DNA of 42,030 nt from Hellea sp964472905 (GCA_964472905.1 CAYYMI010000020.1:1-42030), one strand, 5' to 3'. Positions 16,283 through 24,731 are shown, counted from the first letter of the stretch. Notes: a model not told the origin generated them from the sequence alone. Numbers and translations are program-made.

Positions 16283-16312
16283 ATTTATGATAGCATATAT
16301 GACATCATAAAT
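16283..16312. promoter_or_regulatory. 30-bp near-perfect palindrome, toxin-antitoxin operator candidate
   Basis: ATTTATGAT (16283-16291) is the exact reverse complement of ATCATAAAT (16304-16312). Both arms share their centre with an inner palindrome CATATATG (16294-16301); only two base pairs in the dyad fail. It abuts the PIN start codon at 16281, where RHH antitoxins usually bind to autorepress. The AT-rich centre could hold the -10 element. Confidence 0.75.
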
Positions 16313-16382
16313 CAATAGCACGGTTTTAGAGCTTATTACCTCTCCCGCTTGAAAAGCTCCATCAGGATGATAGGCTGAGGCC

Positions 16383-17297
16383 ATGTCTTATGGCTCTCAT
16401 GCTTATATTGCCGATCCGCGCAATGAATCCGTTTTGTTTAACGTCAATGGCGCTTTGGTGTCGCGCGATAAGGCTGTGGTCAATGTCTTTGATTCCGGTT
16501 TCATGCTCGGCGATGGGATTTGGGAGGGGCTGCGGGTGCATCAAGGCAGGATTGCTTTTCTGGGCGATCATCTGGATCGTCTCTGGGAAGGGGCGGCGGC
16601 GCTGGACCTCGATATCGGGATCAGCCAAGACGACATGCGCGCGCGGCTTTATGAAACGCTCGCGGCCAATGAGATGCAAGAGGATGTGCATATCCGTCTT
16701 ATGGTCACGCGCGGTCTGCGCTCTACGCCCTATCAAGATCCGCGCGTGGTGGTCTCTGACGCCACCATTGTTATAGCGCCGGAATTTAAAAAGGCTGACC
16801 CTAAGACGGCGGAAAAGCCGCTCTCGCTTTACACGGTGTCTGTACGCCGAGGGCGCGCTGATGTGCAGGACCCGGGACTGAACTCTCATTCCAAAATCAA
16901 TTGTATCACCGCCTGTATCCAAGCCATCAAAGCGGGCGCGGATGAGGGCTTGATGCTCGACCCGCAAGGCTTTGTCGCGACTTGTAACTCGACGCATTTT
17001 TTCATTGTGCGTAAAGGTGAGGTTTGGACATCGAGCGGGGATTATTGTCTGGGCGGGATAACGCGCGGTAAAATCATTGATCTGTGCCGCGCCAATGACA
17101 TTCCCGTTTTTGAGAAGAACTTTCCCCTCGCCAAATGTTACGGCGCGGAGGAAGCCTTCACGACGGGCACCTTTGCAGGGCTGGCCCCTGTCGGAGCAAT
17201 TGATGGCCGCGTCATCGGGAGCGGGCAGCGCGGGGCGATGGTGGAGAGGCTTCAAGGGTTATATCTGAAGCTAATTCACCAAGATACATCTGCATGA
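16383..17297 (+). CDS. Class IV PLP aminotransferase (BCAT/D-amino-acid type)
   Basis: This 304-residue fold-type IV aminotransferase has the N-terminal FNVNGALVSRDKAVVNVFDSGFMLGDGIWEGLRV, the catalytic Lys near residue 170 in SHSKINCITA, and the phosphate-binding EAFTTGTFAGLAPV near the C-terminus. Members transaminate branched-chain amino acids, D-amino acids or aminodeoxychorismate; the substrate loop does not let me choose. The gene is followed 10 bases later by a sulfotransferase-like gene, the same partner that is fused to this domain in the plant branched-chain aminotransferase-like proteins. That context suggests a specialised substrate and not plain leucine/isoleucine synthesis. Confidence 0.88.
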   Translation: MSYGSHAYIADPRNESVLFNVNGALVSRDKAVVNVFDSGFMLGDGIWEGLRVHQGRIAFLGDHLDRLWEGAAALDLDIGISQDDMRARLYETLAANEMQEDVHIRLMVTRGLRSTPYQDPRVVVSDATIVIAPEFKKADPKTAEKPLSLYTVSVRRGRADVQDPGLNSHSKINCITACIQAIKAGADEGLMLDPQGFVATCNSTHFFIVRKGEVWTSSGDYCLGGITRGKIIDLCRANDIPVFEKNFPLAKCYGAEEAFTTGTFAGLAPVGAIDGRVIGSGQRGAMVERLQGLYLKLIHQDTSA

Positions 17298-17307
17298 TTA
17301 TAGCCCC

Positions 17308-18009
17308 ATGATAATATCTATGTGGTCGGGGCCGAGAAATCTCTCCACGGCCATGATGCGCAGCTTTGGCGCGCGCGCCGATTGCGCTGTCATGGATGAG
17401 CCGTTCTTTGCGCCTTATCTGGTCGCGACGGGTAAAGCTCACCCGGGGCGGGAGGAAACCTTGGCGCGCCATGAAACCGACCCTGAAGCCGTCCAGCGGA
17501 TGTGTCTGGCGGCGAGCTCAACGCCCTATAGTTTTCAAAAACATATGCCCCAACATATGGTCGAAGGCTTTCCGATGGCGTGGGCCAAAGACGCCAAGCA
17601 TTTTTTCCTCATCCGCGAGCCCGTCCGCGTGATTGCGTCATATGTGCGGGGACGGGCGGAATTTGTCGTCGAAGATTTAGGGTTTCTATCCCAGCGCCGC
17701 CTGTGGGAGGATTTAGGCCGCCCGCCCGTCATTGATAGCTCAGATATATTGCGCGCGCCGGATGTGATGCTGGAGCGTCTTTGCGGTGCCATCGGTATTG
17801 CGTGGGACCCGGCCATGCTGTCTTGGGAGGCGGGCCTACGGCCCGAAGACGGGGCTTGGGCGCCTTATTGGTATCATTCCGTGCATAGTTCCACGGGGTT
17901 TGGAAACCCGCCGCAAAGCCTTCCAATATTGGATAAAGCCTATCAGCCTTATCTTGAAGCCGTGCAGCCGGAGTTTGATGTTTTGTATGAAAATCGACTG
18001 AAGCTTTAA
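17308..18009 (+). CDS. Sulfotransferase-like P-loop protein
   Basis: This 233-residue protein begins with ISMWSGPRNLSTAMMRSF, the PAPS-binding-loop equivalent of a sulfotransferase-like family, followed by DEPFFAPYL and FFLIREPVRVIASY (the 3'-phosphate-binding RxPxxxxxS-like segment). The family is annotated as sulfotransferase family or branched-chain aminotransferase-like C-terminal domain. A true sulfated product is not known to me. It lies 10 bases after the aminotransferase and is likely cotranscribed. In plants both domains occur in one polypeptide, which supports a joint pathway. Confidence 0.8.
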   Translation: MIISMWSGPRNLSTAMMRSFGARADCAVMDEPFFAPYLVATGKAHPGREETLARHETDPEAVQRMCLAASSTPYSFQKHMPQHMVEGFPMAWAKDAKHFFLIREPVRVIASYVRGRAEFVVEDLGFLSQRRLWEDLGRPPVIDSSDILRAPDVMLERLCGAIGIAWDPAMLSWEAGLRPEDGAWAPYWYHSVHSSTGFGNPPQSLPILDKAYQPYLEAVQPEFDVLYENRLKL

Positions 18010-18147
18010 ATGAAGCTCTGAAATTGTGCCAAAATGTTACGGCTTCTGCGCGCGAGAGACTAACATTTATGTGACTCGCGTCTCTGATGTATGGGATGGT
18101 TTTTGCCGAAAATTCGGTCACACTGGGCCTAGTGAATGGAGTTAATG

Positions 18148-18933
18148 ATGAAAAAAATAACCCTCGTAACAATCATGGCCGTCAGTCTTTCGTCGACGGC
18201 GGCCCTTTCAGCCAACGCCAATAACGGCGCAGGTTTTCATGTCAGTCATGAATGCTGCGTCTCAGTTTATCGCGGCGTGCCTTTGCAAATCGATCATAAA
18301 GCGGTGGCGTCATATAAAGCGCTTGAGCTGCAAGAGCAGAAAATCGCTAATCAAAACCGTCTCGCTCACGCGCAATTGAAATCGCAAAATAATCTGGCGC
18401 AACAACGGCTTGACCTAGACCGCCGCATTGCTTTCACCCCGAATAATATTTACTCTCAGAGCGGCAGCCGATTTGGCGGACAAAGATTTGTTACGGGCGG
18501 ATTCGGGCGTCGTGGATTTGGACTTGGTGGATTCGGTACAGGTGGCGGATTTGGTGTAGGCGGATTTGGTACAGGTGGATTCATCACAGGCGGCGTTGGT
18601 AGAGGCGGCCTTAACGGTGGAGTAAATACCGGACTAAATGTTGGGCTTAATAATCGAGGCCTTAATGCGGGACTAAATGCTGGTCGTAATGCCGGAGGCA
18701 ATGTTGGGCTTAACACTGGCGGTGTTGGGCTTACTGCCGGAGGTAATATTGGTGGTGCTATCGGAGGCAATCGCGGACTTAATGGTCGTGGGAATAGAGC
18801 TATTGCTGGGGGACTGAATAACCGTTTTGTCGGAAATGCCGGTAGAGGCCGTAATGGCGGTGTGCGCGGCACGCGCGGAAATACGCGATCATCTGGTCGA
18901 TCTGGCGGCCAGCGTACTGGCGGAAAGCACTAA
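18148..18933 (+). CDS. Exported Gly/Asn-rich repeat protein, function unknown
   Basis: This 261-residue protein has a Sec signal peptide (MKKITLVTIMAVSLSS..., cleavage probably after LSANA). Next come a short domain with a CC pair (SHECCVSVYRG), a Gln/Leu-rich helical stretch (about residues 65-100, likely coiled coil), and about 160 residues of Gly-rich repeats. The repeats fall into two types: GFG-x-GG units near the middle and LN-x-GLN-x-G units after them, ending in a Gly/Arg tail. Of the ATGs at 18136, 18145 and 18148, the last is 6 bases after GGAG. Such proteins are usually surface or envelope components. The opposite strand gives a long Pro-rich frame that is only a shadow. Confidence 0.78.
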   Translation: MKKITLVTIMAVSLSSTAALSANANNGAGFHVSHECCVSVYRGVPLQIDHKAVASYKALELQEQKIANQNRLAHAQLKSQNNLAQQRLDLDRRIAFTPNNIYSQSGSRFGGQRFVTGGFGRRGFGLGGFGTGGGFGVGGFGTGGFITGGVGRGGLNGGVNTGLNVGLNNRGLNAGLNAGRNAGGNVGLNTGGVGLTAGGNIGGAIGGNRGLNGRGNRAIAGGLNNRFVGNAGRGRNGGVRGTRGNTRSSGRSGGQRTGGKH

Positions 18934-18945
18934 ACGCTCAGCGGG

Positions 18946-19686
18946 CTACAATGCGCAAGCCGTGCATTGGGGATCTTTCGGTAAGATCACCGTGCGCGCC
19001 TCGGCTTTCAGCCCGTCATAAAGCCATAATTTCCCGCAAAGCGGATCGCCCGCCTTGGTGATGAGTTTGATGACTTCGAGGGCCATGACTGAGCCGATAA
19101 TTCCCGCCAGCGCGCCAACCACGCCGACCTCGGAACAGGTCTCAGCATCTGGTGGAATATCTGGCACGAGGCAACGGTAACACGGACCTTTCCCGTTTGA
19201 ATAATGCGCGCTGACCTGTCCTTGAAACCGTCCCAGCGCGCCAGAGACGAGAGGCGTTTGTAGCGCCAGAGCGGCGTCATTAATGGCAAAGCGCGAGGCG
19301 AAATCATCCACCCCGTCTATAATCAGATCATGACCTTTCAATAGGCTCTGCGCATTTTCAGCTGTAACGCGTGCGATGACGCCTTTAGCTTTGATGTCAG
19401 GATTAAGATCCTCCAGTGTATCTGCCATGACGGCCGCTTTTTCCATGCCGATATCAGTCGTCACAAATTGGACTTGTCGTTGCAGGTTCGACGCGTCCAC
19501 GACATCATCATCTATGATCGTGATATGCCCAACCCCTGCCGCTGCGAGATATAATCCGACAGGCCCGCCAAGCCCGCCAGCCCCGACAATCACAACGCGC
19601 GCATCCAGCAAAGCCTGTTGACCTGGTCCGCCGATTTCTTTGAGCACAAGGTGGCGCGCGTAACGTTTGATGGAATCGGGGGTCAT
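18946..19686 (-). CDS. MoeB/ThiF-family adenylyltransferase
   Basis: This 246-residue E1-like enzyme has the nucleotide loop VGAGGLG at residues 34-40, DDDVVDASNLQRQ, DGVDDFASRFAIND, two CxxC zinc pairs (CYRC and CTAC) and TCSEVGVVG containing the conserved Cys. These enzymes adenylate the C-terminal Gly-Gly of MoaD, ThiS or a similar carrier for sulfur transfer. No MoaD/ThiS gene lies nearby, so moeB versus thiF cannot be settled. ATG 19686 overlaps the upstream gene's stop as ATGA and matches the family start (PDSIKRYARHLVL); a longer frame upstream lies inside that gene. Confidence 0.9.
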   Translation of the reverse strand: MTPDSIKRYARHLVLKEIGGPGQQALLDARVVIVGAGGLGGPVGLYLAAAGVGHITIIDDDVVDASNLQRQVQFVTTDIGMEKAAVMADTLEDLNPDIKAKGVIARVTAENAQSLLKGHDLIIDGVDDFASRFAINDAALALQTPLVSGALGRFQGQVSAHYSNGKGPCYRCLVPDIPPDAETCSEVGVVGALAGIIGSVMALEVIKLITKAGDPLCGKLWLYDGLKAEARTVILPKDPQCTACAL

Positions 19687-20189
19687 ATAAAGCCGAACCG
19701 CCTCAGATGGGTTTCTGCGATATTGTGATGGTTCTCCCATGCTTGCCATGCAGAGCGCGCCCAATCTTCTACGGCTTTAAGATGATCATCAAGGCGGGTC
19801 ATTGGTAACAAATCCAGAACGGTGATGTGCCCCAATGAGGCGGGAGGTTTGAGCCAATCAAAAAGAGTCTTATCACGTTTCGATGCCGCGCTAATGGTTT
19901 GCATAGCTTTAAGTGCTCTGTAAGATTTTGCCTTATATTTAAATATAAGCGTTGCTGAAATCAAATGGATGTTGATGGATTGAACGGCTTGGGGGGATGT
20001 ATCCCCTGGATGTTGAAGCGCATAGGCATCGACGGTCATGCGGTGGTTTTTAAAAAAGGCGGGATCGGCATATTCACGCTCCAAGACCTGACAATAGGCT
20101 GCCCAACAGGCAGGTGAGGCGCCGAAATAACGGTGAGTTGGGCCGTCCTCATCGGGTAGATCGACCCCGCATTGAGGACAGGCGCTCAT
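19683..20189 (-). CDS. DUF5946 family protein with N-terminal zinc-binding Cys pair
   Basis: This 168-residue protein starts MSACPQCGVDLPDEDGPTH, a CxxC rubredoxin-like knuckle, followed by RYFGASPACWAAY and HRMTVDAYALQHPG, which I recognise as the DUF5946 pattern. Function is unknown. It overlaps the MoeB/ThiF-like gene by ATGA and follows cysK by 31 bases, so it is embedded in a sulfur-related unit. A role in sulfur or metal handling is a guess from context only. Confidence 0.72.
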   Translation of the reverse strand: MSACPQCGVDLPDEDGPTHRYFGASPACWAAYCQVLEREYADPAFFKNHRMTVDAYALQHPGDTSPQAVQSINIHLISATLIFKYKAKSYRALKAMQTISAASKRDKTLFDWLKPPASLGHITVLDLLPMTRLDDHLKAVEDWARSAWQAWENHHNIAETHLRRFGFI

Positions 20190-20220
20190 TAATCAAAAAG
20201 CTTCATTGATCCAAGCCCAA

Positions 20221-21159
20221 CTAATCAAAGAGGGCGGTCGAGAGATAGCGTTCCGCGAAACTTGGGATAATGGTGACAATGCGCTTGCCTTTCATCTCAG
20301 GGCGCGCGCCCACAATAAGGCTGGCCGCGACCGCCGCGCCAGAGCTAATCCCGATTGGCACGCCGTCCGCGGCTGCGACATGTTTGGCGGTGCCAAAGGC
20401 CGCTTCGCTTTCGATGGTCACGACATCATCAATAATATCTGTATTGAGCGTATCCGGTATAAACCCAGCCCCAATACCTTGGATTTTATGCGGGCCTTTT
20501 TCGCCTTTTGAAATCATGGGCGAGCCGACAGGTTCCACGGCGATAATTTGGCAATTGGGGTTTTTCTCTTTGAGGAATAATCCCGCCCCGCTTAGCGTGC
20601 CGCCTGTGCCCACGCCCGATATGAAGGCGTCTATTTCTCCACCGCAATCATTCCAAATCTCTGGGCCTGTTGTTTTATAGTGAATGGCGGGGTTGGCGGG
20701 GTTAACAAATTGTCCCGCTTGGACCGCGCCTGGCGTCTGAGCGCATATCTCATCAGCTTTGGCCATAGCGCCCGGAATGCCGCCAGCAGCTTCTGTGAGG
20801 ACAAGCTCTGCGCCTAAAAGCTTCATCATTTTGCGCCGCTCAATCGACATTTGTTCAGGCATAACCAAAATGGCTCTATAGCCTTTGGCCGCCGCTGCGA
20901 AGGCGATACCGATACCTGTATTGCCTGAGGTCGGCTCAACAATTGTACCGCCCGGTTTTAACTGGCCTGAGGCTTCAAGGTCTTCAACCATGGCGATCCC
21001 GATACGGTCTTTGACAGACGCGATAGGATTAAAAAACTCGAGCTTATAACATAAATCAGTAGGCACGCCTTCGGTAATACGCGGCAAGCGTATAAGCGGC
21101 GTATTGCCCATAGTCTCCATAATGTTGTCGTAAATTTTTCCGCGAATTAAGTCTGGCAT
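20221..21159 (-). CDS. cysK: Cysteine synthase A
   Basis: O-acetylserine sulfhydrylase makes cysteine from O-acetylserine and sulfide with PLP. This 312-residue protein has PLP-lysine Lys50 in SVKDR, the substrate loop TSGNTG at 77-82, and the cofactor phosphate loop GVGTGGTLSG. The C-terminus (ERYLSTALFD) matches CysK and includes the tail region where the SAT peptide docks. It sits 8 bases after the dksA-like gene, in an apparent dksA-like/cysK/DUF5946/moeB-like operon. Confidence 0.95.
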   Translation of the reverse strand: MPDLIRGKIYDNIMETMGNTPLIRLPRITEGVPTDLCYKLEFFNPIASVKDRIGIAMVEDLEASGQLKPGGTIVEPTSGNTGIGIAFAAAAKGYRAILVMPEQMSIERRKMMKLLGAELVLTEAAGGIPGAMAKADEICAQTPGAVQAGQFVNPANPAIHYKTTGPEIWNDCGGEIDAFISGVGTGGTLSGAGLFLKEKNPNCQIIAVEPVGSPMISKGEKGPHKIQGIGAGFIPDTLNTDIIDDVVTIESEAAFGTAKHVAAADGVPIGISSGAAVAASLIVGARPEMKGKRIVTIIPSFAERYLSTALFD

Positions 21160-21167
21160 GTGACCCT

Positions 21168-21494
21168 CTATTTTGCACAGCTAATACATAAAGGGACTGA
21201 GGGGTCCAAGTCGAGCCGTTTTTCTCCAATGGGTTCATCGCAAGTCACGCAATAACCATAATCGCCTGCATCTAATCGCTTTAAGGCCGCTTTGATTTTA
21301 AGGCGTTTTTTCTGACGCGCTGCGTCTTGGGCTTTATCCATGGCTTGGACTTGCAGACTATCCATGCGCGAGAGCCGCCCAACGGATTGTTGGTCAAGGG
21401 CAACGGGCTTGCGGTTCTCTTTTGCCGCTTCGGACAGGGCGAGGGTTTCGTCATAAAGCGCGGTTAGTTTTTGGCGTATGACGTCCTCATTCAT
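21168..21494 (-). CDS. DksA/TraR-type C4 zinc-finger protein
   Basis: This 108-residue protein has an N-terminal helical half and a C-terminal C4 zinc finger, Cys82-x2-Cys85-x17-Cys103-x2-Cys106 (YCVTCDEPIG...LCISC). DksA-type proteins reach into the RNA polymerase secondary channel. The short coiled coil lacks the clear DxxDxA tip of full-length DksA, so it may be a TraR-like minor relative. It is the first gene of the unit that includes cysK, with divergent ABC-transporter genes upstream. Confidence 0.88.
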   Translation of the reverse strand: MNEDVIRQKLTALYDETLALSEAAKENRKPVALDQQSVGRLSRMDSLQVQAMDKAQDAARQKKRLKIKAALKRLDAGDYGYCVTCDEPIGEKRLDLDPSVPLCISCAK

Positions 21495-21550
21495 AGGGAA
21501 ACAGTAACCCTTTATTCAAAAATATACCATCCCATTACGAAAGCTATTGA

Positions 21551-21569
21551 TTATCGATAAACAATAAGG
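21551..21569. promoter_or_regulatory. 19-bp repeat with TTATCGATAA palindrome, copy 1
   Basis: The sequence TTATCGATAAACAATAAGG lies 12 bases before the ABC ATPase start and is identical to a copy at 30098-30116. It begins with a perfect 10-bp palindrome. Position and palindromy suggest an operator for a shared regulator, overlapping the leader of the transporter gene. Confidence 0.6.
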
Positions 21570-21581
21570 CACATATAAATC

Positions 21582-22535
21582 ATGTCTCCACACTCCCCTT
21601 TATCCATTAACGGTGTCTCCAAGTCATTTGGAGGTAAAATGGCCGTAGAGGATGTGAGCTTCACCGTACGCCCTGGCGAAATTATTGGATTTTTGGGGCC
21701 GAACGGGGCGGGTAAGACAACGACCTTACGCATGGCATTGGGTCTCATCAAACCTGATAGCGGGGACATCAAGCTTTTTGGGGGTCAGCCGGGACATGAG
21801 TCCAGCTTTGGCCGAATTGGTTTTCTGCCCGAAGAGCGCGGGCTGTATAAAAAACAAACGGCGCGCGAAAGCATCGCCCATATGGCGCGGCTTAACGGCA
21901 TGAAGGGCAAAGAGGCTTTTCGAATAGCCGATGAGATGCTTGATAAATATGGGCTCTCCGAAGCTAAGCGGAAAAAGAATAAAGACATGTCCAAAGGCAT
22001 GGCGCAAAAGGTTCAGCTCTTGGCGGCCATCGCTCATGACCCTGAATTTTATATTTTGGATGAACCCTTTTCAGGGCTGGATCCTGTCAATCAACAGGTG
22101 CTTGAATCTATCGTGCGTGAAATCGCCGATCGGGGCCGCACGATTATTTTTTCTACTCATGTCATGGAACATGCCGAGCGCCTATGTGACCGTATTATTT
22201 TGATGGCGGGCGGACGCAAAGTCTTTGACGGCTCCACGGATGAGGCTTTGTCCAAAGCCCCGCGCCGCATGGTGATAGGCTCTGATGATGATCGGCTCAA
22301 AGCGCTGATGGCGCCTTTTTCCAAAGACATTATGAGCCGTGAGGACAGCGCGCTAAACTTGATTTTAAAAGATGACGCCAAGAGCCAAGATATTTTGGAG
22401 CGCTGTGTTGCGAAGAAAATCAACCTGACGCGGTTTGAACCTAAACAGCCAACTCTTCACGAAGCTTTTGTTGCCATGGTTGGGGATGATCTACGCGCTG
22501 AAATGAACCTTGAAAGCGGGGAGGTTACGCGATGA
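21582..22535 (+). CDS. ABC transporter ATP-binding protein (ABC-2/NatA-like)
   Basis: This 317-residue ATPase has Walker A GPNGAGKTT at 39-47, an ABC signature reading MSKGMAQKVQ near 135, and Walker B with D-loop ILDEPFSGLDPVN near 157. The C-terminal extension (about 230-310) is of the DUF4162 type found in Na+ efflux or ABC-2 exporter ATPases. It overlaps its permease gene by ATGA at 22532-22535. The substrate is unknown; NatAB-like export of Na+ or of a peptide/lipid are the usual options. A palindromic repeat sits just upstream. Confidence 0.92.
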   Translation: MSPHSPLSINGVSKSFGGKMAVEDVSFTVRPGEIIGFLGPNGAGKTTTLRMALGLIKPDSGDIKLFGGQPGHESSFGRIGFLPEERGLYKKQTARESIAHMARLNGMKGKEAFRIADEMLDKYGLSEAKRKKNKDMSKGMAQKVQLLAAIAHDPEFYILDEPFSGLDPVNQQVLESIVREIADRGRTIIFSTHVMEHAERLCDRIILMAGGRKVFDGSTDEALSKAPRRMVIGSDDDRLKALMAPFSKDIMSREDSALNLILKDDAKSQDILERCVAKKINLTRFEPKQPTLHEAFVAMVGDDLRAEMNLESGEVTR

Positions 22536-24019
22536 AACTCCCGGCTATTAATTTGCGGCGAACTTATCTCATCGCGCGGCGTGACTATCTCGGATATGTC
22601 AAAACATGGGGATTTTGGATATCCTTCTTTATGCCTTTCATTTTTGGAGCGATGGGGTTCTTTTTTGCTGCCGCCGATATTGATGTATCTCCTGTCAGAT
22701 ATGAGACAGTTTTAGATGAAACAGGACAATACGGTGAAGCTATTGTGAATTTCCATAAGACTGAAAAGCGAAATGAAGTTGAAGAAGCAATGCTTAAAGG
22801 TATCTCAATTGCTCTTCCAAAAGAACAAAAAGAGGAATTGAATCGTATTGTCGACAAAGAAGGCACAGCTGCAGGTTTGACCTATGTTGACACTATAGCT
22901 CCGGGGGCTGCTAAAAATCTAAAGAACCCTGAAGGAAAAATGATTTTTGTTGATTTACCTGAGACCGATATTGAATCGTTAAAGTCCCATATAAAAAATG
23001 AAAAACCAATTTCTTATAAAGGGGAGGAAGCAAAATTAAACGGCGCCATCCATATTTACGAAGAGAATAATCGAGTTAGAATTGATTACTGGTCATCTAA
23101 TTTTAATAATCCGCCTGCTGTTAATTTAGTTAATGATTATTTCAGATTGAAGGCCTCTCGGGATTACTTGAAATCAGGAGGACTAAGTTTGGACGGCTAT
23201 TCTACAAGTCGCAATGAAGCTCTTCGCGCGACAAGCTATGACCCAACTAAAAGGGATACTGGAGTGGAAGGAGATCAAGCTGTAACCGACAAAGATACAT
23301 TTCCATATGTGATTGCTGGCATTTTATCTGGTGTATTATGGCTCACAGTCTTTTCCGGAGCCTATATGCTGCTGACGTCTATGTTAGAAGAAAAACTCAA
23401 TAAGCTTATGGAAATGATGTTAGCGTCCGTACGATTTTCGGAAATTATTTTTGGAAAATTACTCGGTGTTGCGGCTCTGACGATTACAGCAATGCTACCT
23501 TATATTCTCCTTGGCCTTACGGCTATTGTGGGGGTTCTATTTTTTGGGTTTGGTGGTTCCGAAATGAGCGAAGCTATAAAAAACACTTTCACCGTAAAAA
23601 TGATCAGTTTCTTCTTTATATTCCTAATCTTGGGCTATGTTTTTTACGGCGCATTTTTTATTGCTTTGGGAGCTTTGGCTGAGTCCATGCAAGATGCGCA
23701 AACTTTAACCACCCCTATTATGTTGGTTCTGACGGCTTGCATCTTTGTGGTGCCGTTAGGCATTCAATCTCCGGATAGCCCACTCCTTGTTTTTGCTAGT
23801 TGGTTTCCTTTATCGGCCCCGTTTGCAGCCATAGTCCGCTTGCCAGCTGACCCGCCCTTATGGGAACTATGCTTGTCGGCCCTATTCTTAGGCATCATAT
23901 CTATAGGCGTTATTATGTTGGCGGAGCGTATTTTCCGCTATGGCGTGCTGTCCGGCGCAGGCGTGAAAGGCGTAACGGATTGGTTTAAACGCACGGTATT
24001 ACGCCGCAAGACATCTTAA
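22532..24019 (+). CDS. ABC-2 type permease (NatB-like)
   Basis: This 495-residue permease has one N-terminal membrane span (about 25-48, GFWISFFMPFIFGAMGFFF). A large hydrophilic extracytoplasmic domain covers about 50-250. About six C-terminal spans follow (from YVIAGILSGVLWLTVF to LCLSALFLGIISIGVIML). This topology fits ABC-2 exporters of the NatB class. The central domain is more AT-rich than the flanking gene, perhaps from relaxed selection. It ends with a basic tail. It is coupled to the ATPase gene, so together they make a complete exporter. Confidence 0.9.
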   Translation: MKLPAINLRRTYLIARRDYLGYVKTWGFWISFFMPFIFGAMGFFFAAADIDVSPVRYETVLDETGQYGEAIVNFHKTEKRNEVEEAMLKGISIALPKEQKEELNRIVDKEGTAAGLTYVDTIAPGAAKNLKNPEGKMIFVDLPETDIESLKSHIKNEKPISYKGEEAKLNGAIHIYEENNRVRIDYWSSNFNNPPAVNLVNDYFRLKASRDYLKSGGLSLDGYSTSRNEALRATSYDPTKRDTGVEGDQAVTDKDTFPYVIAGILSGVLWLTVFSGAYMLLTSMLEEKLNKLMEMMLASVRFSEIIFGKLLGVAALTITAMLPYILLGLTAIVGVLFFGFGGSEMSEAIKNTFTVKMISFFFIFLILGYVFYGAFFIALGALAESMQDAQTLTTPIMLVLTACIFVVPLGIQSPDSPLLVFASWFPLSAPFAAIVRLPADPPLWELCLSALFLGIISIGVIMLAERIFRYGVLSGAGVKGVTDWFKRTVLRRKTS

Positions 24020-24041
24020 AATAATTCGGTTATAATGAGCT

Positions 24042-24716
24042 ATGACAGACCCATCTCTTATTGCCCGTCAAGCTATTTTAAAAGCCATGCTGCCCATCGC
24101 CGCTTTCGACGGCTGGACGGCAAAAAGCTTGCGTGAGGCTGTTTCAAAAACGGATTTACCTCAAGGCTCTGATGATCTCTATTTTCCCGAAGGGCCGTTA
24201 GAGCTTATTGGGTTCTGGGCGCAAGAGATGAACCGACGCGTTGAACGCGATCTTGCTGAGCTTGATCAAAGCGAGATGAAAATTCGCGATAAAGTCACGG
24301 CAGGCGTGCTGGCGCGTCTCTATGCTATTGGCCCGCATGAAGAAGCTGCGCGAAGGGCGGCGGCCCGGCTCAGCCTGCCTGACGCGATGGGGCAGGGACC
24401 CCAGCAAGTTTGGGCCAGCGCAGATACGATTTGGCGCGCGATTGGCGATACAAGCACGGATGGGAATTATTATTCGAAGCGCATAATTTTAGCCGGCGTT
24501 ATCACAAGTACTTTGGCGGTTTGGCTCTCGGATAATGATACTGAGAAAGCCAAAGCCCGTGACTTCTTAGATGCCCGCATTGCCAATGTGATGCAATTTG
24601 AAAAAGCCAAATGGGAATTTAAATCCAAGACTAAAAATTGGCCCAAGCCTGGCGAAATTCTAGGGGTGTTGCGCTATGGCGGAACGCGCAAGCGCCGCCG
24701 TCGCCGTAGAGGTTAA
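24042..24716 (+). CDS. COQ9 family protein
   Basis: This 224-residue protein matches the COQ9 family: an N-terminal TetR-like helical fold (RQAILKAMLPIAAFDGWTAKSLREAV) and the lipid-binding second half (WASADTIWRAIGDTSTDGNYYSKRIILAGVITST). COQ9 binds ubiquinone intermediates and helps COQ7 hydroxylate them. The C-terminus ends in an Arg run. It lies 22 bases after the permease gene and may be read from the same promoter. It converges with nrdJ. Confidence 0.9.
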   Translation: MTDPSLIARQAILKAMLPIAAFDGWTAKSLREAVSKTDLPQGSDDLYFPEGPLELIGFWAQEMNRRVERDLAELDQSEMKIRDKVTAGVLARLYAIGPHEEAARRAAARLSLPDAMGQGPQQVWASADTIWRAIGDTSTDGNYYSKRIILAGVITSTLAVWLSDNDTEKAKARDFLDARIANVMQFEKAKWEFKSKTKNWPKPGEILGVLRYGGTRKRRRRRRG

Positions 24717-24731
24717 GACAAGGGCTAGAGC

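Noticed and set aside
16362..17255. 297-codon minus-strand frame opposite the aminotransferase
   Set aside because: Arg/His-rich antisense shadow; the plus strand carries all class IV aminotransferase motifs.
18480..18800. Repeats in the Gly-rich gene as a CRISPR array
   Set aside because: Repeats are short, imperfect, in a reading frame and without regular spacers.
18456..18872. 138-codon Pro-rich frame on the minus strand
   Set aside because: It is the antisense of Gly-rich repeat codons; no start signal and composition wholly explained by the plus-strand gene.
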